From Zoroaster sp. YZ-2022 (lineage: Eukaryota; Echinodermata; Asteroidea; Forcipulatida; Zoroasteridae), in NCBI GenBank assembly GCA_029582265.1, contig CM055828.1, positions 18,033,728 to 18,097,727 of the forward strand: 64,000 nucleotides of DNA, written 5' to 3'. The position numbers and the translations under genes were made by a program. Under the pieces are notes generated by a model that did no database searches, was not told where the DNA came from, and was given only the letters and a program-made list of their open reading frames with translations. The first letter of the stretch is position 1; each line of letters begins with the position of its first letter. Of the stretch, positions 47,200 to 58,999 are shown one piece after another.

Positions 47200-49300
47200 A
47201 TGGGTAAACCAAAAATAAGATTGATTCAATACTAATGAACACAACTGTGATGTATAATAATGTGGCAGAGTCAATGACAAATACAGTTACCCACCCCGGT
47301 GATATACACTACTGTAAGAAAAGTAATAATAATAGTAAACAAAAACTAAAACCTAAAAACTAAACAATTAAGGCCAACAATTAAAATTCTTCAGTTTCTG
47401 GTCATAGGTCGACTTAAAAATCGGTGCGGTGACGCGCGCTTTTTTTGTGTTCATTTTCTTTGACATCGTTTAATAGCAACAACAAAAAAAAACCAAAAAA
47501 AAACCACGAAAATGCCGACGCACGGGTCTGCGCGGAAACCAGATAAAGGGAGACTTTTATTTACTTTATTAAGAGGTTCCACATTAAATTATGGATTCAT
47601 TCTTGCTTGGAACGTTTATGTCAGGGTTATACCTGTCGTTATTCTCTGAAAGCAAGTAATTACAAAACTGACCTGTTAAACATTTGCTAATAACAAATAA
47701 GCTTTGAAATTGTTTTAACTGCATAAATAACCCTACATAAATGAGATACTTCCACTTACTTTGCACTCAGATGTACTTTGGACTCGTGGTAACTCTAAAC
47801 AAAATGCAGTTTGAATATGAACTTGCCTTGCAGGAAATGAAACTTCAAGGCACATGGAATGTTTGGTAACTGTGCAGTTGGAAATATCTACGAGCTCTTT
47901 GTACCCAACAGGCTTTCGTTGACACACCCTAAACTCAATCACCGAGTCCACGTAAGTTAAATTGGCCAATGAGTGAGCATTTTAAATTCGATCATATAAC
48001 GGGCTGTCATATTGCTTATTTTCGGGCGAATCTGTTTTAAAAACTGACTGGCTTTGCATTTGATATAAAATCAAAAAACGAAATCAAAAAAGGAAGATGT
48101 TTTTGCAAGTTAATATGATAGTGTCGCAATGGGTTCGGGGACGTTATTTGCTGTTGAACTACACTTCGGACTGTTCTTTTAAAGATATTTGTTGTTATTT
48201 TTTATTAAGGGTTGATCAATGTTCTGATGATAGCGGAGGCTACATGCAATATCAAACGGTCTTGATTCTGATTGACAGCTGCGCTGGCCAGTCGGAGACT
48301 GCCCACGCCCTCGACCCGTTACATTCAATATATTGTGTAGTCACATGCAACTTGAGGATTAAAACGTGGGGTCCCATCTTATATTAATATGAATTTTTAA
48401 TTAACTGGTACTTATCCCTGAAAGGTTCTGTTTCGTTCAATTTCTGAAATGAAAGCTTAAAGGAACAGTATCGTCACGAACAGGACATAGAATCGGAGTG
48501 CTTGTTTTAGATTAGTGACTGAAAATAATTTCCCACATGATGTATGAGGTTATATTACCATTGCTGTTGCATAATTGAGCCAGTAATTTGCAGTCACTGC
48601 ATTGTCCTCCATGCTGTATTCATCTTAAACTAGGACATCATCTTAAACTAGGATTCCATGCCCTGTTGAAAGTCTGCTCTGCTCATGCCTGACTTTTTGC
48701 CCAAGTCCAGGGGGTGGGGACTTGGTCACTCCTATTTAAGAGATCCATTTTCTAAATTTACATTCCTCAACTTCAACAGTTGTAACCCCCTTGAGCATAT
48801 AAAAAATGCATCCAATATTTACGCTATAGGAAATATCGTTGAATTACATTAGTTTGCATTGGGCCGGGAAGAGTAACTGTTATTCAATTTTTACTGTGCT
48901 TTACCTCTTGAAATGCCGCTGGAATTTCTTCTATGCTGTCGTTGGAAGAAATGCCTTTAACATCATTGATTCTGAGCCACTGTCTGCCAAAATCCCGGCC
49001 AAAATGCCATCATTTATGTCCGTTTCCATCATGATTGCAACTAAAAACAGACCGTTGTGGCAAGGCGAGTGGATGCTAGCAAATTGGGGAAACCGCAAAG
49101 TGACGCGCGCTTTTATGCAGCTAAGTTATAAAAACTTAATTCCTATCAATAAAGGGCGCCAAACAAAAGAACACTCTAAAGCTTTTTCAGGCGGTGACTT
49201 AAGTCGCCTTGGGCGTCAAGCACATAACGATTCCCGGCACCTTTTGAAGCCCACGGGATCGAAGTGTATCGCAACAAAGGCTCCTTTGGAGCCCGCGGGA
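47200..49300. other. No gene recognised
   Basis: Several open frames (for example 47733-47969 minus, 48097-48387 plus, 48839-49423 plus) show no recognisable domain, and the last runs into a GAGTCC-type repeat. An exon of a host gene cannot be excluded, but nothing supports one. Confidence 0.4.
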
Positions 49301-49307
49301 TCGAAAG

Positions 49308-49635
49308 GGTTAATCATGACTCGAGTTCGAGTTCGAGACACCAAAAATGTGACTCGAGTCGGACTGGAGTCCGAGTCACGAGTCATACAAGTCTGGTATC
49401 TGGCTCATAGAGGATTCACTTAACATACCAAATCTTTCAGAAACTCTGCATTTTCAAATTTTGTCTGTAAATAATGATAAAAAGAATCTTGTGAAATCAA
49501 CCAGTCAGTATCTGAGAAACTTGAACTTTGTGTGCACAAAAACCTTTATAATTTTTAATGAAGAAATTTCAATTTATTTTGGGGTAAACATGAGGAATCT
49601 TCTGTGTTTAACACATAACGGCAAATTTAAAAAAA
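49308..49635 (+). repeat. GAGTCC-rich dispersed element, copy 1
   Basis: Near-identical to 51910-52225 over about 315 bases: starts GTTAATCATGACTCGAGTTC, contains TGACTCGAGTCGGACTGGAG, and continues through CTTTCAGAAACTCTGCATTT to ACACATAACGGCAA. It is a mobile or duplicated segment with a GAGTCC-type terminus. Confidence 0.7.
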
Positions 49636-50034
49636 ACAATCCCGAAAAATACTAATGGAATATTTTACCATGATTATGCATTTGAAAGTTTTAGAAAACG
49701 TCCAATAATGTGTTGCTTTTGTAAAGAACTTTATAACTTGTAAAATATTTGTAATGTTGTATTATATGTCCAAATAATATTTGACCATGAATAATATTTT
49801 AACATTTGGTAAAACGTCTGGATTCCTTGAAAAATATTTCCATGAATTTCCTATCGTCGTTGACATACCCCTTATCGGCGATGGAGTTATAAATGTTTTT
49901 AAAGGCAACTGATTTTGTACATAAGGACAGTTAATAAATTTTCCTTGAAAGAATTATTGTATTTCAGACAAAACAAATAAACAGTAAGAGATCATTATAA
50001 CCTGTTTAATGTTTTAATGTTGTATCTGGCAGAC

Positions 50035-50290
50035 TTGTATTCGAGTCCTCAAACTTCGAGCCCGAGTCCGAGTCCCAGTCCCCAGTATCGAGTCCGAGTC
50101 CGAGTCCGAGTCACGAGTCATATAGGTCGAATCCAAGTTCGAGTCCGAGTCCGAGTCACGAAGGTCGAGTCCAAGTCCGAGTCACGAGTCATATCGGTCG
50201 AATCCAAGTCCGAGTCCGACTCACGAAGGTCGAATACAAGTCCGAGTCCCAAGTCATATCGGTCGAATCCAAGTCCGAGTCCGAGTCATT
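50035..50290 (+). repeat. GAGTCC hexanucleotide array
   Basis: Imperfect (GAGTCC)n with CACGAGTCATATCGGTCGAA spacers repeated about every 55-60 bases. The Arg-Val/Ser-Glu-rich frame through it is a by-product of the repeat. Confidence 0.8.
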
Positions 50291-50299
50291 TTAAAAAAA

Positions 50300-51650
50300 A
50301 TCAAAGGAAAAAAGAAAACCTTGTACATAATGTCAAGGTTCAAGGTTATTTAGTGAAAAAATACTCGACATCTGGACTATTATCTCATCAATTTGACTAA
50401 AACCAAATTTATTTCCAAAATCAACGTTATTTTATTTACTTTTCTTATTTTAATTAACTTCATAATTTTTATTAGCGTCATAAAATTGAACAACTCATTG
50501 AGTTTTATCTTTCTTGTGCTTTTTTATATTTATCAATACAACATGTTTGGAAATCATCACATTAATTAATTAATCTACAAGCAGCGCTCTCACCCAGATT
50601 AATTTAGGAGTGGGTGGGGTCAGCAATTAGTCTCAGAAGCCATCCGTCACCCCTTAACAATGTTGATCCATTGTTTGAATGGAACTACTGCAGAATGGAG
50701 ATCATGATTAATTTCGACGTTGTCAAGTTTAAAAATCCTTAAGTCTGATCGCCATAGCACTATCATAATTAAATTGTATATATTAATAACCTACATGTTT
50801 AATCACTGGTGTTAATAGTGTGGATGATCACTCCAAAATAAATCAGTTGGAAATGACAGTTGGAAATGCCTTTATCTTTGTATTTTTATATAAGGCAATT
50901 GACACCTTTAAATGTTGGAACGGCTGGTGCATGAATGACACAACGTTTTCTGTTCTTTCTGAAAAGCAATTTACATTACCTTTTATTGGTGCATAGAGCA
51001 AGGTCAGATGGTATTACACAAAACGTCCTATTGTTTTTGAAGATATGTTTTATTAATGAATCACCGTGAGTGTACAATAGCAGTTCTTGTGTGCCGAAAA
51101 TAGTTTGCATCCTGGCTGGTAATTTTTGACATTGTGTTTAAATGGAGTAAAAGAAACACGTTGACAAACGACTAGATGTTGCCTGTACCTAATCTGTATA
51201 TTGATACTGACAAATACTGACAATGAACACCATTGAAATTAGTTTTTTATGGATTCTCATCTGCTGTATTTAGCAGCAACAGATGTTTGTGGACCTATAT
51301 CCTTTTAAACTATGCTTCATTGTGGTGATTTTGAGCGGCATTTGAGCGGCACTAGCCACCGACGTAGAGATACACAAATTATTATTCAAGCTAAACAAAG
51401 AATAAAATTCGTTTGAAAAAAATACATGTACATTGATTTAGGGTGGCGTGGACAATATTTCTAGCGTGGTGGAATGAGCTGCTTTTCGCCGAAGGAGTGG
51501 CGGGCCCGCCACACCTTAATATACCTGGCGAGAGCTGTTTACAAGAGTTGTCATTCAAAATGAAATGTAGTCCATCCATCTTTCTTCATGATGCATTATG
51601 CAAGTTATCAAAATACATGTTTTGATCATACGATGCTGTACGCTGAAGCT
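50300..51650. other. No gene recognised
   Basis: AT-rich, with no domain-bearing frame and no tandem repeat seen. Confidence 0.4.
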
Positions 51651-51659
51651 TTGGTACAA

Positions 51660-51850
51660 CGTTTGTAATCAATTTCTGGAAGATGCACTTTGTTTCCATG
51701 CGGCTGCTGCGTAAGCGATTCCGATCGCATTACTACAACGACACAGGATGCACGTTATCAATTTTATAAAACTGTTCGCATTGTTTAAAACACTATTTTG
51801 CAAATAGTGAATATTGGGCATTTTGCCATCGAGTCCGAGTCACAGACATC
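51660..51850 (+). repeat. Inverted repeat arm, left (pairs with 55735-55910)
   Basis: Reverse-complement match to 55735-55910: AATTTCTGGAAGATGCACTT, GCTGCTGCGTAAGCGATTCC and GCAAATAGTGAATATTGGGC all recur inverted. Both arms lead directly into GAGTCC repeats. Confidence 0.75.
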
Positions 51851-52225
51851 GAGTCTGAGTCCCAAGTCCGAGTCTTAAGGGTCGAGTCCCATTCCGAGTC
51901 CGAGTCATTGTTAATCATGACTCGAGTTCGAGTCCGAGACACCAAAAATGTGACTCGAGTCGGACTGGAGTCCGAGTCACGAGTCATACAAGTCTGGTAT
52001 CTGGCTCATGGAGGATTCAATTAACATACCAAATCTTTCAGAAACTCTGCATTTTCAAATTTTGTCTGTAAAAATGATAAAAAGAATCTTGTGAAATCAA
52101 CCAGTCAGTATCTGAGAAACTTGAATTTTGTGTGCACAAAAATCTTTATAATTTTTAATGACAATTTTCAATTTATTTTGGGGTAAACATGAGGAATCTT
52201 GTGTGTTTAACACATAACGGCAACG
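51825..52225 (+). repeat. GAGTCC-rich dispersed element, copy 2
   Basis: GAGTCC-type array at 51828-51910, followed by the 315-base segment shared with 49308-49635. Confidence 0.7.
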
Positions 52226-52458
52226 TAGGAGAGATAAGAAGTTCATCTTTAAAAATGCGAACGAAAAAATATGGTAAAGAAATTATTTGCATAACACATC
52301 TGCATTCAATACCTAAAGGAGGGAAATTGTGATAGCTGCTGTACATATAAAATGGTATTAGTTCGTTGACGAATAAGCCCAGAAGCAGATGTCGATATTT
52401 TTCATACTGACGAATAATGTGCGCGCAATGACGAATAAGCGTGTAAGTGGTATTTGCG

Positions 52459-52461
<3 letters not shown>

Positions 52462-52487
<26 letters not shown>
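52462..52487 (+). repeat. Poly(A) run
   Basis: 26 uninterrupted A after TATTTGCGTTT. It may be the tail of a plus-strand retroposed sequence, but no SINE or gene body is recognisable upstream. Confidence 0.6.
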
Positions 52488-52489
<2 letters not shown>

Positions 52490-52910
52490 GACGCTTTTTC
52501 TGCCACATTGGTTATTAAACAATCATTTTGGGAAGTTGTTGATGTTTTTCGTTTAAAAACTATACACATTATTCCATTTGCAAAATTAAATTTAATTAAG
52601 TTGATATAGACGGGTCAATTTATTGAAAAAAAAGTCGTAATTTTTTCATTAATGGTTTATTCTTTAAAAACAGTTCTCCCATGGCGACCAAAGGTCGAAT
52701 TGCGGAGGAATGTACAAAATATAAAATGCATACAAATTAATACAAAGTTAAAAAACAACAAAACAAAAATTACAATAAAAATGAAAAAAAAATTATTGAA
52801 CAAGAAAATTAATTAAAATACAAAGACATAAAAACAGTTAGACGCAGCCCAGCGAAACCCCGAGAGCAAATTTAAAAAAGATAAAACATAAAAATGCCAC
52901 ATGAAAAATT

Positions 52911-55157
52911 TCAATATGAGTTGTTCAAGAGACGGGTGAGATAAGGGAGAGGGCTTTTTCTGAAGCGTTCAGTTCTGCAATGGAATTCACCCAGAAGTCC
53001 TGATTTCCTCAGTTGGTACCCAGAATTAGACTTCCGGGGTAGAATTCCCTGCAGAACTGACTCAGGAAGAGTTTTAGCAAAAGATTGGCACAGGTGTTTT
53101 CGGCGGCATTGCAGTGTTTCAATATTGCACACTTGCAGAGCGTCTGAGTAGCGCTTATAGATATCGGCAAGAATAATTCTGCATGCTCGCTTCTGCACCC
53201 TTTCCAGATCATTGCACTGCTTACTTGATATTGCACCTGACCATGCTGGGGCAGCGTACTCTAGAATTGGGCGAACAAAAGAGGTATATATGCTGACAAG
53301 ATCACTTGTGTTGAGATAGTGGTATTTCAATTTACGAAGCATGAAAAGGCGGGAATTTGCACGCTTGATCATTGACTTTACGTGCGTTTGCCACTTTAAG
53401 TCAGATTGAATGTAAACACCCAAAAGCTTAACCACAGCACATTGAGTAATTGTTGTGTCTATTAGAGTCAATGAAAGGGGGTCTGGGGGGTGTCGCGAGA
53501 AACAAATGTCCATGGTGAAACACTTTTTTGCGTTAAGTCGCATTTTGTTGTCCGATGACCAAGTATGCAATTCAGTGATTGCAGCTGGAAGGTTGGATCT
53601 GACACTAACTTCGCGGGTTTCGATGACAGTCATGTCATCAACATATTTGAAATCTGTTATATTTGTATTCTTCTCGTTGATACCAGCGTCGTTGATAATT
53701 GCTAGAAAGATTATCGGACCTAGCTTAGTGCCTTGTGGGACACCTGCGTGGACATAAGTCCATTCAGAATGACTGTCACCATATCTAACGCATTGTTCAC
53801 GATTTGACAAGAAATCACCTATCCATGCCACTAAGTATGATGGAACTCCCAGTTTGAGAAGCTTGGAAATTGCGATTGTGTGGTCTATGTGATCAAATGC
53901 CTTAGAAAAGTCTGTAAGGAGAACGGATGATACAGATTTAGAAAGTTCTGCATTCGCATGGAGTGTGTGGAGAATGTCAATCAAACAGTGCGTGGTGGAT
54001 ACACCCTTGATGTTTCCAAACTGTGTGGGGTCGAGGTTTGTTTTGATCGAGTCCATTGTTTGCTGAGCAATAAAATGTTCCGTGACTTTAGCAAAGTGAT
54101 CTGTCAGGGCAACGGGTCGCAAATTATCGATGTTAGCGGGTGATGTCTTGGGGAGAGGGACGACAATCGCTTTTTTCCATTGTGCTGGTAGAACGAGCTG
54201 TGCGAACGAGGCATTGATAATATGAGTCAGGGGTTTGGAGAGCTCATATGAAAACTGGCGAATGAATCTAGCTGAAATATTATCAGGGCCGCTAGCCTTT
54301 TTGTAGCTTATTCTATTTAGTTCTCCAAGAACTTGCCAAGGCTGGACTTCTGGGATTGGTTGGGATGGGAGGTAGGCTGGGAGCGAGGTTGTATCCAAGG
54401 GATCGAGATCTTTACCTACTGAAGCAAATTTTGCACAAATAGCAGATGCTATGTCCTTGTGGGCTGCAGGGTCAATGTTTTCCACATGGATACTACGATT
54501 TGTGCTTGTGCCAGATGTCATCAATCGGACTTCACGAAACCAGGAATTCGGATTAGATTTTTTGAGTCGCTCAACCTTAGATGTATAGTGTGTTTTCTTT
54601 GCAAGTTTGATTTCAAGTTTGATCTTATTTCTGAGGTATCTCCATAGTGATTGTTGTTTACTATGAAATGCACGCTGGCGTTTGACAATAAGGGTTTTAA
54701 TGTAGGGCGTTAACCATGGCTTGTCTGTGGGATGTTGCTTAACTGATTTCTTTGGAAAGAAAGTGTCCAGTACACAGTTGAGTGTTTTGTAGAACTCTGT
54801 GCATTTCATAGTGACGTCATGCGCGTGAGTTACTTCCAACCAATTGTGGTCGCCCAACCATGATCCACATTCTCGAACATCACTGGCCTTCATGGGCCGT
54901 ACCACACGAGTTTTGCTAGTGTTGGCAATACAGATGGGATTTTTGGGCCTTGCGATAACACAATTATGATCACTGAGTCCAAGAGGAGAACTAATTTCCA
55001 CAGGATCATAGTGTGAGGCCAAATTGGTGATTATCTTATCTAAAATGGCATCATCACGGGTAGGCTTGTCAACAATTTGAATAAAGTTGTTTGGTCCATG
55101 GACTTGAGAGTAAGGGACACGTAATATATTGTGATAATTATGTGATAATTGTGATAC
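52911..55157 (-). pseudogene. LINE (APE-type non-LTR retrotransposon) ORF2, 5'-truncated
   Basis: Open for 748 codons from just after a TAG at 55158-55160 to the stop at 52911. The first ~65 residues are the end of an apurinic-type endonuclease (FIQIVDKPTRDDAILDKIIT, then LGLSDHN with the SDH motif). Numbering from the Leu codon at 55020-55022, the RT has the entry motif KKASGPDNIS (about 241), motif A LLTDFSKAFDHID (about 369), motif B AGVPQGTKLGPIIF (about 426) and catalytic KYVDD (about 459). It ends with the C-terminal region of ORF2. Style suggests the CR1/L2/Jockey group; clade unproven. The RT frame itself is uninterrupted, so the copy is young, but most of the endonuclease is missing and no own start is visible. 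Confidence 0.9.
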
Positions 55158-55160
55158 CTA

Positions 55161-55680
55161 TGTGCATAGTTCCTTGCTTTGAGAAATACCACACCACTTG
55201 ACTGTAAATCTGTACTATTTGCCTCCAACCCCCCCCCCCCGCATTCAATGTTGGGAAAGGTCGGACGCACCGCAGATTATAGTCCAAACCAACATTGAAT
55301 TGGGGGGGTGGGGGTGGGGGTGTTAGCATGGATTGTGATGTATGTACACTGAATACAAGTAAATGGTTCATTTCCAAGAAGAAAAAAAAAATCCCCCAAA
55401 ATCTTATCCAAGTTATTGTTTTTCACATGGAAAAGAAATCTTATATATGTACCGTATTTGCATGTATTTATTACAAATTCTCTGAAATATCACCTATTTG
55501 TATTACTTTTCTTCAGTGTAAATACTGATCTAATTATTTCATTGTTTTGCTTTTACACTTACAAAATAGATGCACAATCTTTTCCTCCCTTTTGTATACT
55601 CATTTTTACCATCAGTTTTACATACAAATATATCTGAGTCATTTGGTATGTACAGTACACATGTAAAAAAAGTGTCTTTA
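55161..55680. other. LINE 5' flank and low-complexity DNA
   Basis: C-rich and G-rich runs at about 55232-55244 and 55301-55320 flank a short inverted pair (CATTCAATGTTGG.. and ..CCAACATTGAATTG). No coding sequence recognised; the LINE homology fades at about 55160. Confidence 0.4.
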
Positions 55681-55681
55681 T

Positions 55682-55745
55682 AAGTGACTCGGACTCGGAC
55701 TCGGACTCGAACCTTCGGACTCAGACTCGGGGACTCGGACTCGAT
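55682..55745 (-). repeat. GAGTCC hexanucleotide array, inverted
   Basis: Plus strand reads GACTCGGACTCGGACTCG, the complement of the arrays at 50035 and 51828. It borders the right inverted-repeat arm. Confidence 0.8.
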
Positions 55746-55910
55746 GGCAAAATGCCCAATATTCACTATTTGCAAAAATAGTGTTTTAAACAATGCGAAC
55801 AGTTTTATAATTGTAAAACGTGCATCCTGTGTCGTTGTCGTTATGCGATCGGAATCGCTTACGCAGCAGCCGTATGAAAACAAAGTGCATCTTCCAGAAA
55901 TTGATCACAT
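55735..55910 (-). repeat. Inverted repeat arm, right (pairs with 51660-51850)
   Basis: Inverse of 51660-51850 with a few substitutions. Together the arms enclose about 3.9 kb including the LINE. Confidence 0.75.
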
Positions 55911-55912
55911 TT

Positions 55913-56250
55913 TTGCTGTTCAAATCCCACCCAGCCATGTACGGGCTATAATTATAAACATTATGTATTAATTAGACTTTCTCTCACAGCCCTGCAAAGG
56001 TACGAATGGGTGGATGCATTTCAGTTGCCGTTTTGGAAGAACGAAATTCCGGTCTTGTATTTAAATACGAGTCTATAGTGTCATCCGCACCCTCCCTCCC
56101 TGAAACATTTCCGCGCGGATTTAACCCACTGCACCATACGTTTATACTGAGGCTGCAGTATTATAGTCCGTTTACAGCGCTGCAAAAGTATTATAGTCCG
56201 TCTACAGCGCTGCAAAAGTATTATAGTCCGTCTACAGCGCTGCAAAATGA
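55913..56250 (+). repeat. Dispersed repeat F3, with a 31-bp triplication
   Basis: Matches 22735-23000. Near the end GTATTATAGTCCGTCTACAG plus CGCTGCAAAA is repeated three times in tandem (about 56157-56248). Confidence 0.65.
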
Positions 56251-56261
56251 TGAGAGGTATT

Positions 56262-56500
56262 CTATGGAAGGTAATAATTGGATGTACTTCATGTAAACGC
56301 TCATACAGACCAATGCTGTCTATAACCAATCTGTTTAATTTAATAATGTGGCGAGACTGTATAGACCCACGGATATAATCCCACACGAAGAAAACATACC
56401 ACCACACAAGTTCTAGTTTCCAACGAATTGTTGGTGAAAAAAACCTCCGCTTGACAACATTTATTGGACCACTTTTTCACGGGGTCGTTTGTCCAATATT
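56262..56500 (+). repeat. Dispersed repeat F4, copy 2
   Basis: Matches 21380-21640. Here it lies directly after F3, whereas in contig 2 it lies about 0.9 kb before it. Confidence 0.6.
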
Positions 56501-56739
56501 CTCAAAACGGGAAACCAAATTCGGTTGTAAATATAGGACACCTTGCATAATTTTTCAGGTTGAAATAAATGTAAAGCCATTATATCCAAAATCTAATATT
56601 CATATATTCATATACCGCCAGCTATGTTCTATTGGATGCTAGTCGTTTCAGCGGGTTCTTTGCAGTTTCTGTACTCGTACTGATCGGCGGTGATCCCGGG
56701 GAACGGTGGAACATGTGTCCCCACCAATATTTATTATTG

Positions 56740-57840
56740 ATGGGACACTAATGACAATGTCCCTGCCCCATAAACAAATAAAACAAAAGAGAAAAGAAAA
56801 TGGGTCCCTTATAAGTTGTCCCTTGACAACTATATCAACTCTGTCAACTCTGAGGTTCAATAGGAAGCACAAAACCTCCCCCATGAGGGTTGTGAGGCTA
56901 TCCTAGAACTCTGTCAATCCCCAACCTAGTGATCAAACATGCCGACAAAGGGTCCGCTGTTGTAGTCTGGAGGTAACAGCTCATGGGTTGTTCATCAAGC
57001 CATCAAGAAAGTAAAGAAAGCCCAGGCTATTAGTTCTTTCTGAGAAGCCCACAACTTGAGACTGTGCCAATAAGCAGATACCTCTTGTTGTCACCTATCA
57101 TCCCTCTCTACCCCCCCCCCATACGTCAGATAATCAGTGCTAACCACCATATCCTCCACACCTCAGATCGCCTCCAACATGCAATCGCTGAGGAACCTAT
57201 GATTGCTTTCACACGCCCTCCTATATAGCCTGAGGGACCTCCTCGTCCGAGCAGAAGTTCCTGCCACTAATGACAGTTCATTTAATATTCCTATCCAATA
57301 GGGAATGTTTAGGTCCACTTCTAGATGTGTTACCAGTCAGGAACATGTCTTGGATTCAGACTCCTTCAAGAGTCATTCCACTGGTGCTCACCACCAGATC
57401 CGTGGCCACATTACCTGTACTACTTTTCTAACATAATTTGCATTTAGTATATCGGTGAGACTCACTAAAGAAACGGTTCTATGGTCACAAATCCACAGTC
57501 AAAACCCATAAGCTTGACACTCCTGTGGGCCAGCACTTCAATCTAGCCAATCATTCCATTTCTGACATGAATTTGCAGGGTATTGGGTCGCTTGGTAACT
57601 GCAGGGAATCGGTCAGTCTCAGCAGAGACTACAAGCTCATTAAAGAAACGGTTCTATGGTCACAAATTCAGTCAAACCCCATAACTTTACACTTCTGTGG
57701 GCCAGCACTTCAATCTAGCCAATCATTCCATTTCTGACATGATTTTGCAGGGTATTGGGTGCTTGATAACTGCAGGGAATCGGTCGGTCTCAGCAGATGA
57801 AAAAGATGTCAATCAGGCGTATCCACACCATTCACCAACT
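56740..57840 (+). pseudogene. Penelope-like element remnant, family 3
   Basis: Broken PLE with many stops. Near 56925 it reads LVIKHADKGSAVVVW, the conserved PLE N-terminal motif. Around 57087 it reads LLLSPIIPLYP, where the other family has the VTYHP segment. The C-terminal GIY-YIG part follows (HKLDTPVGQHFNLANHSISD at about 57505-57564), then RRIHTIHQLGPNIQEGID, which matches the usual PLE C-terminus. The catalytic region is absent. A ~170-base stretch is tandemly duplicated (57467-57640 and 57641-57805). Confidence 0.7.
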
Positions 57841-57849
57841 CGGTCCCAA

Positions 57850-58870
57850 CATACAGGAAGGAATTGACTAATTGTTTCTTTCTTCTTTCTCCACAGACAT
57901 TTTACATTTGTTTCACATTTTTTTGCTTGTTTCTTTCAGTAATTCAACTTACGTGAACTTTAAGTTCATTAAATTTTCTTTCAGTAATGAAATGTGCGTG
58001 GAGACGTTTCTACAACTTTCTTTCAGTGATGAAGTAATGTATAAAAATCGTTTTTTGGGGAAAAATTAATTATACACGTAAGTTTAGAATTTGCTACAAG
58101 GATGATTTTCCTATAAAATGGGACACATTCGATATATCAGTAGGATTGTAAAGATTGTAAGGATTAGAAGTGCGTGTGTAGCCGAAGACGTGTAGAGAAG
58201 GTGTGTGACTCTTCACTAACTCAACAGCTTTCAATTTTTGTAATTCCTGTTTGGAAATCACCAAAATCGCCCATTGAAGTCACCAAGCAAGTCAAGCATC
58301 AAACAGTGAGCAGTTTCGAAAAGACTTGATTACTCTGTATTAATTAAATCACTTGAATAAATGTTGTTATTACAAATATCAAGTGTAACCTTGATTTCTT
58401 TGTTGCATCTAGAAATTTCTAGAGCGTGCGAAAATCGCAAATTATATTGGGAATTGCTGGCCGTAACACCCTCTTTCTAATTCTTTGCTTTTCACTTTGC
58501 TACTCCTTCTTCTTATGTGTTTCTTCTTTCACACCTAACTGACTTTTGCCCATTCTTGTGTATATATGTGTGTATGTTTATATCGTCCATTTTGCCTTTG
58601 AGAAAGAAAATTAAGGCCAATAACTACTATTTTGAGAACGAAATCGATACAACAAAATTAATCAAATTAATTGTCCTTTTCGTGTAATCATTTAATGTAT
58701 ATACTTAATACTCCCAAAATTAAACAGTTAAGCGCTATAAGATTATGATTCATGATAGGGCATGCAGCCAAATAAAATATGACTTTTTTATATTTCAGTT
58801 GCAATAACTCATCGAAATCTGTATTTGCATGGTGTGCATCTTCGGTAGGTCTGCCAATTATCTTCACTGT
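57850..58870. other. Likely 3' region of the family 3 remnant, no gene
   Basis: Pyrimidine-rich segments with a CTTTCAGTAAT motif repeated near 57930-58030. At 58590-58620 GCCTTTGAGAAAG and TTAAGGCC resemble the flanks of the hammerhead-like motif at 62376, but the core is not recognisable. Confidence 0.35.
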
Positions 58871-58877
58871 AAAGACT

Positions 58878-58995
58878 GTTTGAGGTGACACCATGTATAA
58901 TTCTCTTTTGAGTAGTGACTAGGAGTTGTAACCAATTACTTTTCAGAACTATTCACTACTCAAAAGAGAATTTTTACATGGTGTCACCGCAAACT
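58878..58995. mobile_element. Hairpin MITE-like element
   Basis: Near-perfect inverted repeat of about 40 bases (GTTTGAGGTGACACCATGTA at the left, TACATGGTGTCACCGCAAAC at the right, with AATTCTCTTTTGAGTAGTGA inside) around a ~36-base spacer. No coding content; target duplication not clear. Confidence 0.7.
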
Positions 58996-58999
58996 TACT

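Noticed and set aside
48839..49423. 194-codon frame as a host gene
   Set aside because: No recognisable domain; its last 35 codons lie in a dispersed GAGTCC-type repeat.
50017..50400. Arg-Val and Ser-Glu repeat protein
   Set aside because: Translation of the GAGTCC hexanucleotide array; it stops just outside the array and has no other domain.
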